Positions 26,232 through 34,620 of a DNA stretch of 64,000 nucleotides are shown here, piece after piece. The notes beneath the pieces were generated by a model. The model ran no database searches. It saw only the letters and a program-made list of their open reading frames with translations, and was not told the origin of the DNA. The stretch is from NCBI GenBank assembly GCA_934569225.1, contig CAKTKC010000005.1, positions 1 to 64,000 of the forward strand. Direction: 5' to 3'. Each line of letters begins with the position of its first letter. Position 1 is the first letter of the stretch. The DNA is from an uncultured Oscillospiraceae bacterium (GTDB lineage: Bacteria > Bacillota > Clostridia > Oscillospirales > Oscillospiraceae). A program made the position numbers and the translations under genes.

Positions 26232-27409
26232 TCGTGCGGAAAACCGCTCCGGAGGAAGCCCGGAGGGTCAACGAGCTGTTCGCCGTCTGCTTCGAGATGC
26301 CCTACGCCAACTGCCCCGCCGACCCGGAGAAGGACGCCGCCGCCCACTGGGCGGCCTTCGACGAGGACGGGGAGATGATGAGCACCTTCACCGTCTCCGA
26401 TTTTACGGTGCAGTTTGACGGCAGCCCCTGCAAAATGGGAGGCGTCGGGGGCGTGGCGACCCTGCCCCAGTACCGCCGCCGGGGCGGCATCCGGGCGTGC
26501 TTCCGGGAAGCGCTGCCGGATATGTACGATTCCGGGTACGACTTTTCCTATCTGTACCCCTTCTCCACCGCCTACTACCGGAAATTCGGCTACGAAAACT
26601 GCGTGCAGAAATACGGCTGGACGGTGGATCTGGCGCTCCTGAATCCGCCGAAGGAGGGGGGCAGCTTCCGCCTCGCGGAAAAAGGCCGTCCCATGACCGA
26701 AGAAATCCGCGCGCTGGATGCCCTCTGGGAATCCCACTATAATATGATGGTGCTCCACGCTGATGAGGACTACGCCTGGACGCAGAAGTGCGACCCCGCA
26801 GTGAAGCAGGAGTTCACCTACGTCTGCTTCGATGCCGCCGGGAAGCCCAACGCCTACACAACGTTCAAGCTCGCCAACGAACCGGACGGGCGGAATCTGG
26901 TTTGCAGCCGGTTCTGCTTCGGGGACAAGGGCGGCTTCGAGGAGCTGATGCGCCTATTCAAGAGCCTGTCCTCCGACCACCGGTTTGTAAAATTCTTCAC
27001 GCCTGCCGCCCCGGCCATGCAGTATTTTCTGCCGGAGTGGTCGCTGGGCGCGGTCAGCTGGAGCGTGCAGAGCGCGGGCATGGTTCGCGTCGTGAACGTA
27101 AAATCCGTGCTGGAAAAGGCGCGGTACATCGGCAGCGGCAGCGTCTGCGTGGCGGTTCAGGACAGCCAGATTCCGCAGAACAATGACAGCTTTACCGTCA
27201 CCTTTGCAGATGGCAGAGCGGTGAGCGTAGCGCGGGGCGGAGAGGCCGACGCAGTGATGACCGTCCCCACCTTCTCGGCGCTGATCGCGGGCGTCGGGGA
27301 CTTTACGGAAGCCCGTGGGGCGCTTCCGGGGCTGGAAGTCCAAAAGGAGAATCCCTGCCTGAATCAGGTGTTCTTCCGCAAGCCCCTGATGATTGCCGAC
27401 TACTTTTAA
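26228..27409 (+). CDS. GNAT acetyltransferase with SCP2-like C-terminus (Eis-like)
   Basis: The 393-residue protein starts with a GNAT domain (VGGVATLPQYRRRGGIRACF is the acetyl-CoA pyrophosphate loop, residues about 75-95), has a second GNAT-like region in the middle and a sterol-carrier-like C-terminal domain (TFADGRAVSVARGGEADAVMTVPTFSALIAG). This is the Eis architecture; Eis proteins acetylate lysines or aminoglycosides. It begins in an ATGA overlap with the DUF624 gene. The natural substrate is unknown. Confidence 0.85.
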   Translation: MIVRKTAPEEARRVNELFAVCFEMPYANCPADPEKDAAAHWAAFDEDGEMMSTFTVSDFTVQFDGSPCKMGGVGGVATLPQYRRRGGIRACFREALPDMYDSGYDFSYLYPFSTAYYRKFGYENCVQKYGWTVDLALLNPPKEGGSFRLAEKGRPMTEEIRALDALWESHYNMMVLHADEDYAWTQKCDPAVKQEFTYVCFDAAGKPNAYTTFKLANEPDGRNLVCSRFCFGDKGGFEELMRLFKSLSSDHRFVKFFTPAAPAMQYFLPEWSLGAVSWSVQSAGMVRVVNVKSVLEKARYIGSGSVCVAVQDSQIPQNNDSFTVTFADGRAVSVARGGEADAVMTVPTFSALIAGVGDFTEARGALPGLEVQKENPCLNQVFFRKPLMIADYF

Positions 27410-27417
27410 TATTGTAT

Positions 27418-27448
27418 AACCTCCCGAACGGCTTCGGTTCGGGAGGTT
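27418..27448 (+). terminator. Hairpin after the Eis-like gene
   Basis: AACCTCCCGAAC (27418-27429) and GTTCGGGAGGTT (27437-27448) form a perfect 12-bp stem with no long T-run. The second arm lies just before the next gene's ribosome binding site. Confidence 0.65.
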
Positions 27449-27467
27449 CATTTGCGGAGGGAATACT

Positions 27468-27992
27468 ATGGAAATCAGGCAGCTTGATAAGGAAGCCTAT
27501 GCAGGCAAGAAATTCACCGCCCGGTATCAGACAAAGGGCTATTATGACATCCGCACCACCGGGCAGGGCTTTGAGATCAGATATACGCCCTTTGAAGCGC
27601 CAACCGAAAGGGGCTTTGACGACGTCTTTTTCGGTGAGTGGCTGGAAGACCCGGTGGCCTTCGGCGCGTTTGAGGAGGGCAGGCTGGTGGGCTTCGTCGA
27701 GGGCGCCCCGGAAAGCTGGAACAACCGCTTCCGCATCAGCAACATCTGCATCTTTGACCATGTCCGGCGCAGCAGGGGCGTCGGAACCGCGCTGATGGAC
27801 ACCATTCTGAAATCGGCAAAATCCTCCGGTGCCCGGATGGTCGTCCTGGAAACCCAGACCTGCAACGAAAGCGCCATTGCGTTCTATAAAAAGAACGGCT
27901 TTGAAATCATCGGCTTCGACCTGTATTCCTATTCCAACACCGACCCCGAAAGCCATGAGGTGCGGATCGAAATGGGAAAGAAACTGAAATAG
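27468..27992 (+). CDS. GNAT family N-acetyltransferase (streptothricin acetyltransferase-like)
   Basis: A 174-residue single-domain GNAT with motif A (HVRRSRGVGTALMDTILKSAKSSGARMVVLETQ) and NESAIAFYKKNGFEIIGFDLYSY. The RxxGVGT loop and the ETQ.CN..AI..Y signature resemble the SatA/Sat4 streptothricin acetyltransferases, but resistance cannot be asserted from this. It has its own GGAGG site and a strong terminator. Confidence 0.85.
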   Translation: MEIRQLDKEAYAGKKFTARYQTKGYYDIRTTGQGFEIRYTPFEAPTERGFDDVFFGEWLEDPVAFGAFEEGRLVGFVEGAPESWNNRFRISNICIFDHVRRSRGVGTALMDTILKSAKSSGARMVVLETQTCNESAIAFYKKNGFEIIGFDLYSYSNTDPESHEVRIEMGKKLK

Positions 27993-28001
27993 ACGCAAAA
28001 A

Positions 28002-28032
28002 AACACCCCAGCCGGTCGGCTGGGGCGTTTTT
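28002..28032. terminator. Bidirectional terminator between the GNAT gene and tsf
   Basis: CCCCAGCC (28006-28013) pairs with GGCTGGGG (28018-28025), flanked by A-runs on one side and T-runs on the other, between convergent genes. Confidence 0.88.
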
Positions 28033-28045
28033 GATAAAGACGGAA

Positions 28046-28975
28046 TTACTTCTGAGCACCGGCGATCTGCGCGGCGACTTCAGCGGCGAAGTCGTCAGCC
28101 TTCTTCTCGATGCCCTCACCCTTGATGTAGTGAACGGCGTCAACGAAGGTGACCTTGCCGCCCAGCTTCTTGGCGGCGTCGGCAATGTAACCGGCCACAT
28201 CGCCCTTGTAGAGGTCGGAGCGGACGAATTCCTGCTGCAGCAGGCAGCTCTCCTTGTAGAAAGCGGCCATCTTGCCGGCAGCGATCTTTTCCTTCACGGC
28301 AGCGGGCTTGGAAGCCATCTTGGGGTCGTTGTCCATCAGAGCGACCTGCACGGCCAGCTCCTTGTCCACGTCGGCCTGAGGCACCTGGGACTTGTCCCAG
28401 TACTTGGGGCTCATAGCGGCGATCTGCATGGCAACGTTCTTGCCGATCTCGGTGGCGTCAATGCCGCCCTCCACGGCCAGGTTCACCAGAACGCCGTGGG
28501 TGCCGCCTGCGTGAACGTAGGCGACGGAGGTGTTGTCGGCAAAACGGGCGAAGCGGCGGATCTGCATGTTCTCGCCGATGGACATGACCTTCTCCTGCAT
28601 GATCTCGGTGACGGTCAGGTTGGAGTTAGGATATTTGCAGGTCTTGAGGGCGTCCACGTCGGCGGGGTTCTCGGTGGCGACGACGACGGCCAGATTCTTT
28701 ACCAGATCCATAAAGGCGTCGGTCTTGGCGGCAAAGTCGGTCTCGGAGTTGACCTCGATGACCACGCCGATGCCGCCCACGACGGTAGCGTAGGCAACGC
28801 CCTCGGCGGCGATGCGGTCGGCCTTCTTGGCGGCCTTGGCAAGACCCTTCTCACGCAGCCAGTCCACGGCGGCGTCCATATCGCCGTCGGTAGCCTGGAG
28901 AGCCTTCTTGCAGTCCATCATGCCGACGTTGGTCATTTCACGGAGCTTCTTAACGTCCAGTGCGGTAAAAGCCAT
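28046..28975 (-). CDS. tsf: Translation elongation factor Ts
   Basis: Guanine nucleotide exchange factor that recycles EF-Tu. The 309-residue protein has the N-terminal UBA-like helix bundle (VKKLREMTNVGMMDCKKALQ), the EF-Ts core (SETDFAAKTDAF) and two core subdomains. It follows rpsB by 23 bases, the conserved bacterial order. Confidence 0.98.
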   Translation of the reverse strand: MAFTALDVKKLREMTNVGMMDCKKALQATDGDMDAAVDWLREKGLAKAAKKADRIAAEGVAYATVVGGIGVVIEVNSETDFAAKTDAFMDLVKNLAVVVATENPADVDALKTCKYPNSNLTVTEIMQEKVMSIGENMQIRRFARFADNTSVAYVHAGGTHGVLVNLAVEGGIDATEIGKNVAMQIAAMSPKYWDKSQVPQADVDKELAVQVALMDNDPKMASKPAAVKEKIAAGKMAAFYKESCLLQQEFVRSDLYKGDVAGYIADAAKKLGGKVTFVDAVHYIKGEGIEKKADDFAAEVAAQIAGAQK

Positions 28976-28998
28976 TTTCGTATCCTCCTAAGTGCTTA

Positions 28999-29730
28999 TT
29001 ATTCAGCGGCGGTCTCGGCGGGAGCTTCGGCAGCGGCCTCGGCGTCCTCACCCTGACGGCCCTCGATGGCGGCGCTGGCCATGGCGGAGGCGATCAGACG
29101 GATGGCGCGGATGGCGTCATCGTTGCCGGGAATGACGTAATCGATCTCATCGGGATCGCAGTTGGTGTCCACGATGGCCACGATGGGGATGTTCAGCTTG
29201 CGGGCCTCGGCAATGGCGTTGCGCTCCTTCCGGGGGTCAACAATAAACAGAGCGGCGGGCAGCTTCTTCATTTCCTTCACGCCGCCCAGGTACTTCTCCA
29301 GCTTCTCAATCTCGGCCTGGTGCTTGATGACTTCCTTCTTGGGCAGCATGGCGAAGGTGCCGTCCTCTTCCATCTTGCGCAGCTGCGCCAGACGGTCGAT
29401 ACGGGTACGCATGGTGCGGAAGTTGGTCAGCATACCGCCCAGCCAGCGGGCGTTGACATAGTAACCGCCGCAGCGGGTAGCCTCTTCCTTGATGGCATCC
29501 TGCGCCTGCTTCTTGGTGCCGACGAACAGCACGTTGCCGCCGTTGGCGGACAGGTCACGGACGAAGGAGTAAGCCTCTTCCAGCTTCTTTACGGTCTTCT
29601 GCAGGTCGATGATGTAGATCCCGTTGCGCTCGGTGTAGATGTAGGGCGCCATTTTGGGGTTCCAGCGGCGGGTCTGGTGACCGAAGTGAACACCGGCCTC
29701 CAGCAGTTGCTTCATAGATACGACAGCCAT
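28999..29730 (-). CDS. rpsB: 30S ribosomal protein S2
   Basis: S2 binds the 30S subunit late in assembly. The 243-residue protein starts [20 protein letters not shown] and contains the S2 signatures [14 protein letters not shown] and [24 protein letters not shown]. The C-terminus is an Ala-Glu-rich tail (residues 220-243). GGAG precedes the ATG. Confidence 0.98.
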   Translation of the reverse strand: MAVVSMKQLLEAGVHFGHQTRRWNPKMAPYIYTERNGIYIIDLQKTVKKLEEAYSFVRDLSANGGNVLFVGTKKQAQDAIKEEATRCGGYYVNARWLGGMLTNFRTMRTRIDRLAQLRKMEEDGTFAMLPKKEVIKHQAEIEKLEKYLGGVKEMKKLPAALFIVDPRKERNAIAEARKLNIPIVAIVDTNCDPDEIDYVIPGNDDAIRAIRLIASAMASAAIEGRQGEDAEAAAEAPAETAAE

Positions 29731-29858
29731 TTTACAATTTCTCCTTTTGTTTTTCCTCCACCCCGATCATCCCGGCAGCCCGTCCTTCCGGACACGGGGG
29801 CGGCCGATCCCCGGGTGTGTGGTTTTGAAATGTCACGGGTCAGAGCCCATGCCGAATC
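29731..29858 (-). promoter_or_regulatory. Structured rpsB leader (tentative)
   Basis: About 120 bases lie between the promoter and the rpsB start. They contain GC-rich complementary stretches such as CACCCGGGG and GTCCGGAAGGAC on the minus strand. S2 operons in Firmicutes are often autoregulated through such leaders, but no specific motif is verified here. Confidence 0.3.
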
Positions 29859-29887
29859 ATTATATAGGATGAACGGCACAATTGCAA
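29859..29887 (-). promoter_or_regulatory. Promoter of rpsB-tsf
   Basis: Minus strand TTGCAA (29882-29887) and TATAAT (29859-29864) with a 17-base spacer. Confidence 0.85.
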
Positions 29888-29940
29888 GCATTATTTCCAA
29901 AAAATCGCAAAAAAATTCCGGCGCGGGCAGGGAATGCTTT

Positions 29941-29967
29941 GGGGCTGCCATTTATCGCGGCAGCCCC
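29941..29967 (-). terminator. Hairpin at the end of the YlmC/YmxH gene
   Basis: GGGGCTGCC (29941-29949) and GGCAGCCCC (29959-29967) form a 9-bp stem that overlaps the last codons of the gene. No strong T-run follows on the minus strand. Confidence 0.55.
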
Positions 29968-30233
29968 GGCTTTCCTCTCGGCACCCGGCAGTCGTCGGGC
30001 TTCGCTTCCACCAGCACGATGTCCGGGCCGATGCGCTTGATGCAGTTCCATGGAATGATAAAATCGTCCCGCCGTCCGAAGCCCCCCGGAAACCGGGCGG
30101 GGCAGGGGACGACGATGGCGCAGACGTTCCCGCCGGGAATCTCCACCTGCACGTCCGTCACAAACCCCAGCCGTCGCCCGTCGCTGACGCAGATGACTTC
30201 CTTGCATTGCAGCTGGGTAAACCGTATCGACAT
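29952..30233 (-). CDS. PRC-barrel protein of the YlmC/YmxH family
   Basis: A 93-residue PRC-barrel protein: FTQLQCKEVICVSDGRRLGFVTDVQVE and DDFIIPWNCIKRIGPDIVLVE. YlmC/YmxH proteins are linked to sporulation in Firmicutes, where the gene commonly follows sigG as here. The ATG at 30233 has GGAGGGG seven bases upstream. Its molecular role is not known. Confidence 0.85.
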   Translation of the reverse strand: MSIRFTQLQCKEVICVSDGRRLGFVTDVQVEIPGGNVCAIVVPCPARFPGGFGRRDDFIIPWNCIKRIGPDIVLVEAKPDDCRVPRGKPGLPR

Positions 30234-30288
30234 GATCAACCCCTCCTTTGGCAAAGCCTATGCGCCAGAGAGTGGGAGTATGCCCGCT

Positions 30289-31068
30289 TTACGAAACGCT
30301 GACGGACTTGCGCATGGCGCCGATGGCGCCCTTTTCCAGCCGGGACACCTGCGCCTGGGAAATGCCCAGGGCGGAGGCCACCTCCATCTGGGTCTTCCCG
30401 TCGTAAAACCGCAGGGAGAGGATCTGCTTTTCCCGGTCGTTCAGGGCACGGAAGGCGTTTTGCAGGGTGATGTGCTCCATCCAGCCGTCCTCGGTGTTTT
30501 TCGTGTCCCGCACCTGATCCATCACCGTCAGCGGGTCGCCGCCGTCGGAGTACACCGGGTCATACAGGCTGGCCGGGGCGCATACCGCGTCCAGCGCCCG
30601 GCTGACTTCCTCCAGGGGGATCTCCAGCTCTTTGGAAATTTCCTCCAGCGTCGGCTCCCGCCCCAGGCGGGTGGTCAATGCTTCCTTGCACTGAAGCACC
30701 CGGTAGGCCACATCCCGGATAGAGCGGGAGACCCGGATGACGCTGTTGTCCCGGAGATACCGCCGCACTTCACCTGCGATCATGGGCACGCCGTAGGTGG
30801 AAAAGCGCACCTGCTTGTCTGGGTCAAAATTGGAAATGGCCTTGATCAGCCCGATGCACCCCACCTGAAACAGATCGTCTGGGTTTTCGCCCCGCTTGTC
30901 AAAGCGCTGTATGACACTGAGCACCAGCCGCAGATTTCCCTCGATGAGCTTTTCCCGTGCGCTTTCGTCCCCCGCCTGCGCCCGGCGGAGCAGGGCGTCC
31001 ATTTCCACCTGGGACAGAACGTGAAGTCTCGATGTGTTGACGCCGCATATCTCTACTTTTCCCTGCAT
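30289..31068 (-). CDS. sigG: Forespore RNA polymerase sigma factor SigG
   Basis: Late forespore sigma factor that directs germination and DNA-protection genes. The 259-residue protein starts with the diagnostic KVEICGVNTSRLHVLSQVEM, has region 2 (NPDDLFQVGCIGLIKAISNFD), region 3, and region 4 with a helix-turn-helix (EVASALGISQAQVSRLEKGA). The ATG at 31068 follows AGGAGG by five bases. A GGGGAATACTG stretch (31133-31143, minus strand) resembles a sigma-F -10 element; this is tentative. It shows that the organism can sporulate. Confidence 0.97.
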   Translation of the reverse strand: MQGKVEICGVNTSRLHVLSQVEMDALLRRAQAGDESAREKLIEGNLRLVLSVIQRFDKRGENPDDLFQVGCIGLIKAISNFDPDKQVRFSTYGVPMIAGEVRRYLRDNSVIRVSRSIRDVAYRVLQCKEALTTRLGREPTLEEISKELEIPLEEVSRALDAVCAPASLYDPVYSDGGDPLTVMDQVRDTKNTEDGWMEHITLQNAFRALNDREKQILSLRFYDGKTQMEVASALGISQAQVSRLEKGAIGAMRKSVSVS

Positions 31069-31341
31069 GGCAGCCTCCTGTGTGGTGATACTGGGAAAGG
31101 GAAAGGCAGTGTTTTCCATTCCCGTTCCTCTCCAGTATTCCCCGGAAGCGCCAAATCATTCTTTGGCGGTTTTTCACAAATTTTTCATAGTTGAGAGAAA
31201 GCGTCCAGGGCTTTCGACAGCATTTTTTTACAGGAAGACAACTTTTCCCCGCTGTTTTTCCGGTAACGGCTTCCATCTGACGGTGACGTAACACGCCCCG
31301 TTTCTGGGCGGAGAAAGGAATATGCATGGATATATGCAGAC

Positions 31342-31463
31342 TTTTCCACAAGAAGGGGGAAGCAGGAAAAGAGCAAAAATTCCTGTTGATAACTCATAGT
31401 TTTCCACAATCTCCACAGGTTTTTCCACAGGGGTTTTCCACAGGCGGGGCGTGCTGTGGATAT
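31342..31463. promoter_or_regulatory. Cluster of DnaA-box-like 9-mers
   Basis: Four exact copies of TTTTCCACA (31342-31350, 31400-31408, 31421-31429, 31434-31442) plus TGTTGATAA (31384-31392) and TGTGGATAT (31455-31463) on the other strand, each one mismatch from TTATCCACA or its complement, lie within 122 bp in an otherwise non-coding stretch of about 670 bp between sigG and rpsT. AT-rich sequence follows at 31538-31566. The remaining bases of this gap show nothing else apart from the rpsT promoter. Confidence 0.6.
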
Positions 31464-31670
31464 GCAGTTTTGGTTCACATAAAATGATTCGCCTGCTTTC
31501 GACGGATTTCCCACTTTTGGGCGGGTCGTGGATTTTACCATGAACATTTTTTTGTGCAAAAATTAGGACTTGACAATCCTCCGTGCAGACCCCGACGTCC
31601 GCCCGCCGGGACGGGATGGCGGGAGAGAAGCTTCTGACGCCCGGAACGGCAAAAAATTTTGAAAAAAGGG

Positions 31671-31699
31671 TTGATTTTATCGCGTCAAGGCGTTATAAT
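31671..31699 (+). promoter_or_regulatory. Promoter of rpsT
   Basis: TTGATT (31671-31676) and TATAAT (31694-31699) with a 17-base spacer. Confidence 0.85.
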
Positions 31700-31739
31700 G
31701 CGTATCTGTATGGAAAACGAACAGAAGGAGGTGGAATCC

Positions 31740-32003
31740 ATGCCCAATATCAAGTCCTCTAAGAAGGATGTCATTTCTTCCAAGATCGCTTACGAGAAGA
31801 ACAAGGCTGACAAGTCCGAGCTGAAGACCAACCTGAAGAAGTTCGACGCCGCCCTGGTGTCCGGTGACAAGGCTGCCGCCGACGTTGCTTACAAGACCGC
31901 CGTCAAGGCTGTCGATCAGGCTGTCAACAAGGGTCTCCTGCACAAGAACAACGCTGCCCGGAAGAAGAGCAGCATGACTCTGAAGCTGAACAAGCTGGCC
32001 TGA
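31740..32003 (+). CDS. rpsT: 30S ribosomal protein S20
   Basis: S20 binds 16S rRNA early in assembly. The 87-residue basic, helical protein starts MPNIKSSKKDVISSKIAYEKNKADKSELK and ends VNKGLLHKNNAARKKSSMTLKLNKLA, matching S20. The ATG at 31740 follows AAGGAGGTGG; an in-frame upstream ATG would place the promoter inside the gene. It is transcribed alone and ended by a strong terminator. Confidence 0.97.
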   Translation: MPNIKSSKKDVISSKIAYEKNKADKSELKTNLKKFDAALVSGDKAAADVAYKTAVKAVDQAVNKGLLHKNNAARKKSSMTLKLNKLA

Positions 32004-32018
32004 TTTCTCTGAAAATAT

Positions 32019-32051
32019 CTCCTTCCGAGCAGTGCTTGGAGGGAGTTTTTT
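32019..32051 (+). terminator. Terminator of rpsT
   Basis: CTCCTTCCGAGC (32019-32030) pairs with GCTTGGAGGGAG (32034-32045), followed by TTTTTT. Confidence 0.88.
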
Positions 32052-32062
32052 CATTTTGTAAG

Positions 32063-32283
32063 GGGAAGCTCTGAACAAATCGCTGACTGCTGACTATCGC
32101 AGATTTACTAGGGTCTATCTGAAAACCGTCAACACGCCCAAACAGCGGGTCTTTTCCGCCTGCTGTGCACCATTTTCCCTTGCAATACACAAAGTATTCC
32201 CGCGGGAAAATGGCTTCATCAGGCGAAAAATCCCTTGCTGTTGGTCATATTGCCGATTTTCAGATAGACCCTAAGAGCTTCCC
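32063..32283. mobile_element. MITE-like palindromic element (copy B) upstream of recG
   Basis: Ends are GGGAAGCTCT (32063-32072) and AGAGCTTCCC (32274-32283), perfect inverted repeats. Further nested arms include TAGGGTCTATCTGAAAA near 32109 with its complement near 32260, and CCATTTTCCC with GGGAAAATGG. The 17-base AATACACAAAGTATTCC (32184-32200) is the exact reverse complement of the centre of copy A at 11537-11553. At 221 bp and without coding capacity, it looks like a related but longer member of the same family. It ends 38 bases before the recG start and may carry its promoter. Confidence 0.65.
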
Positions 32284-32320
32284 ATATTATTATTGCGGAT
32301 TTATCCCGGGAGGTGTTACC

Positions 32321-34369
32321 ATGGCAAAACTGTCTGACCCCGTCACGATGCTCAAGGGCGTGGGGGAGGTGCGCGCAAAGCAGCTTGCCCAGCTGAATAT
32401 TTTCACCCTCCGGGATCTCATCTGCCACTTCCCCAGAGGGTACGAGGATCGGACGAAGCTGGTTCCCATCGAAAAGCTGGAGCCGGACGTCCCCGCCTGC
32501 TTCCGCGCCATGGTGATGAATACCCCCCGCACCAGCCACATCCGCAAGGGGCTTGATCTGACCAAGGTGCAGCTTGCGGATACCACCGGGCGGCTGAACG
32601 TGACGTTTTTCAACAGCCGCTTCGCCGCCCAGCAGCTGGAATACGGACGGGAATACATTTTCTACGGCGCGGTGAGCGGGGATTTTATCGGCTACAGCAT
32701 GACGAATCCCGTGTTTGAAACGCCGGAGTCCCAGCCCGTGACCACCCGGCGGATTCTGCCCATTTACCCCCTGACCGCGGGGCTGACCAACGCGGCGCTG
32801 CTCCGGCTGGTGCAGCAGGCGCTGGCGGTGTGCGACCCGCCGGAGGAAATTCTCCCCGCCGAGGTACGGGAGAAATACGGCATTTTACCTGCCGAGCGGG
32901 CATATTTTGCCATCCACGAGCCGAATTCCATGGCGGAGGCAGAGCTGGCGAAAAAACGGATGATCTTCGAGGAATTCTTCGTATTTTCCGCGGGACTCGC
33001 CCTGATGCGTGCCGCCCGAAAGGAAAAGAAGACGGAACCCTATACGGATTTCGATATGGCGCCTTTTTATAGTAGTCTGCCCTTTTCTCTCACCGGCGCC
33101 CAGAACCGGGCGGTGGGGGAAATTCTGGAGGATTTCCGTAAGGGCGTACCCATGAACCGGCTGGTGCAGGGAGACGTGGGCAGCGGCAAGACCATGGTGG
33201 CGGCGGCCGCCGCCTACTGCGCCGCGAGGAACGGCAGACAGTCCGCTTTGATGGCGCCGACGGAGATCCTTGCCGAGCAGCATTTTGCCTCCCTGAACGC
33301 CCTGTTCGCGCCTCTGGGGGTGCCTGCGGCGCTGCTCACCGGCTCCATGATGGTGAAGCAGAAAAAGGATGTGCGGGAGCGCATCGCCGCCGGGGAAGTC
33401 CAGGTGGTGATCGGCACCCACGCGCTATTGTCGGAATCCACCCGGTTTGACAATCTGGGGCTGGTGATCACCGACGAGCAGCACCGCTTCGGCGTGGGGC
33501 AGCGCAGCCGCCTTTCCGCCAAGGGGGAGGACCCCCATCTGCTGGTAATGTCGGCGACGCCCATCCCCCGGACGCTGGCGCTGATCCTCTACGGCGATCT
33601 GGACGTGTCCGTTCTGGACGAGCTGCCCCCGGGACGAGAGCCGGTGGATACCTTCCTGGTGGGGGAGAGCTACCGCCCCCGGATCAACGCCTTTATCCGA
33701 AAGCAGGTGGCGGAGGGGCATCAGTGCTTCGTGGTCTGCCCGGCTGTGGAGGAAAACGAGGAGCTGGGCATCAAGGCCGCCGCCGTCTGGGCGGAGACCT
33801 TGCAGCAGACGGTTTTCCCCGACCTGCGTATCGCACTGCTCCACGGGCAGATGAAGGGCGCGGAAAAGGAAGCGGCCATGGCGTCCTTTGCCCGTGGGGA
33901 AGCGGATGTCATGGTGGCGACCACGGTCATCGAAGTGGGTGTGGACGTTCCCAACGCCACGCTGATGGTCATTGAGGACGCCGACCGGTTCGGCCTGAGC
34001 CAGCTGCACCAGCTCCGCGGCCGGGTAGGCCGGGGCAAGGCGAAAAGCTACTGCATCCTCACCACCCACAACCGCAATCCCGAGACGCTCCAGCGCCTGA
34101 AAGCCCTGTGCAAAACCACCGACGGCTTCAAAATCGCGGAAGAGGATCTGCGCCTGCGGGGCCCGGGAGATTTCTTTGGCTCCCGGCAGTCCGGCCTGCC
34201 TGCGTTCCGGGTGGCGGACTTGGGCTGCGACCTTGCCGCCATGAAGGCCGCCCAGCGGGCGTCGGCGGACTGGATCGATGCCTACGGCACGTCGGATACG
34301 CCCGAGGCAAACGCCCTGAGACAGCGGATCGGCGACCTGTTTGCCCGCTCCGAGGGAACGATGAATTGA
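32321..34369 (+). CDS. recG: ATP-dependent DNA helicase RecG
   Basis: Branch-migration helicase that remodels stalled forks and Holliday junctions. The 682-residue protein has the N-terminal wedge/OB domain (MLKGVGEVRAKQLAQLNIFTLRDL), Walker A (RLVQGDVGSGKTMVA), the DEQH box (LVITDEQHRFGVGQR), SATPIPRTLAL, and helicase C motifs (VATTVIEVGVDVPNATLMVIE and QLHQLRGRVGRG). The ATG at 32321 follows GGGAGG. ruvC, another junction-processing enzyme, lies at the left end of the window. Confidence 0.97.
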   Translation: MAKLSDPVTMLKGVGEVRAKQLAQLNIFTLRDLICHFPRGYEDRTKLVPIEKLEPDVPACFRAMVMNTPRTSHIRKGLDLTKVQLADTTGRLNVTFFNSRFAAQQLEYGREYIFYGAVSGDFIGYSMTNPVFETPESQPVTTRRILPIYPLTAGLTNAALLRLVQQALAVCDPPEEILPAEVREKYGILPAERAYFAIHEPNSMAEAELAKKRMIFEEFFVFSAGLALMRAARKEKKTEPYTDFDMAPFYSSLPFSLTGAQNRAVGEILEDFRKGVPMNRLVQGDVGSGKTMVAAAAAYCAARNGRQSALMAPTEILAEQHFASLNALFAPLGVPAALLTGSMMVKQKKDVRERIAAGEVQVVIGTHALLSESTRFDNLGLVITDEQHRFGVGQRSRLSAKGEDPHLLVMSATPIPRTLALILYGDLDVSVLDELPPGREPVDTFLVGESYRPRINAFIRKQVAEGHQCFVVCPAVEENEELGIKAAAVWAETLQQTVFPDLRIALLHGQMKGAEKEAAMASFARGEADVMVATTVIEVGVDVPNATLMVIEDADRFGLSQLHQLRGRVGRGKAKSYCILTTHNRNPETLQRLKALCKTTDGFKIAEEDLRLRGPGDFFGSRQSGLPAFRVADLGCDLAAMKAAQRASADWIDAYGTSDTPEANALRQRIGDLFARSEGTMN

Positions 34370-34375
34370 ACGAAC

Positions 34376-34407
34376 AAAGCAGGGCACACTTCTGTGCCCT
34401 GCTTTTT
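34376..34407 (+). terminator. Terminator of recG
   Basis: AAAGCAGGGCACA (34376-34388) and TGTGCCCTGCTTT (34393-34405) form a perfect 13-bp stem with a T-run. Confidence 0.9.
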
Positions 34408-34454
34408 GCCGGATTATTCCGTCTGCGTGACGTTGCTTTTCCTTTTGATACTAT

Positions 34455-34617
34455 TTCCTGATTAAAATCTTTGATTTTAATCAGGAAGGCATCGCCTGAC
34501 GGCGCTGCCCGTTTTGTGATTTATAAGGAAAGAAATCACAAAACACGTCTCATATGAACTCCTTGCCCTTCGGGCAATTAAAATCTTTTCTAAAGATTTT
34601 AATTGGAGTTCAGTATG
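34455..34617. repeat. Array of five stem-loops ending in a three-way junction
   Basis: In 163 bases: TTCCTGATTAAAATC with its perfect complement (34455-34469/34473-34487); GGCATCGCC with GGCGCTGCC (34488-34496/34501-34509); GTTTTGTGATTT with its perfect complement (34511-34522/34533-34544); and CATATGAACTCC (34551-34562) pairing with 34605-34617 around two inner hairpins, TTGCCC/GGGCAA and TTAAAATCTTT/AAAGATTTTAA. Nearly every base is paired. It lies between the recG terminator and the stop codon of gtrA. It contains no gene. Confidence 0.7.
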
Positions 34618-34620
34618 AAT

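Noticed and set aside
31342..31463. CRISPR-like repeats
   Set aside because: The repeated units are only 9 bases, are on both strands and are unevenly spaced; they fit DnaA boxes, not CRISPR. No cas gene is present.
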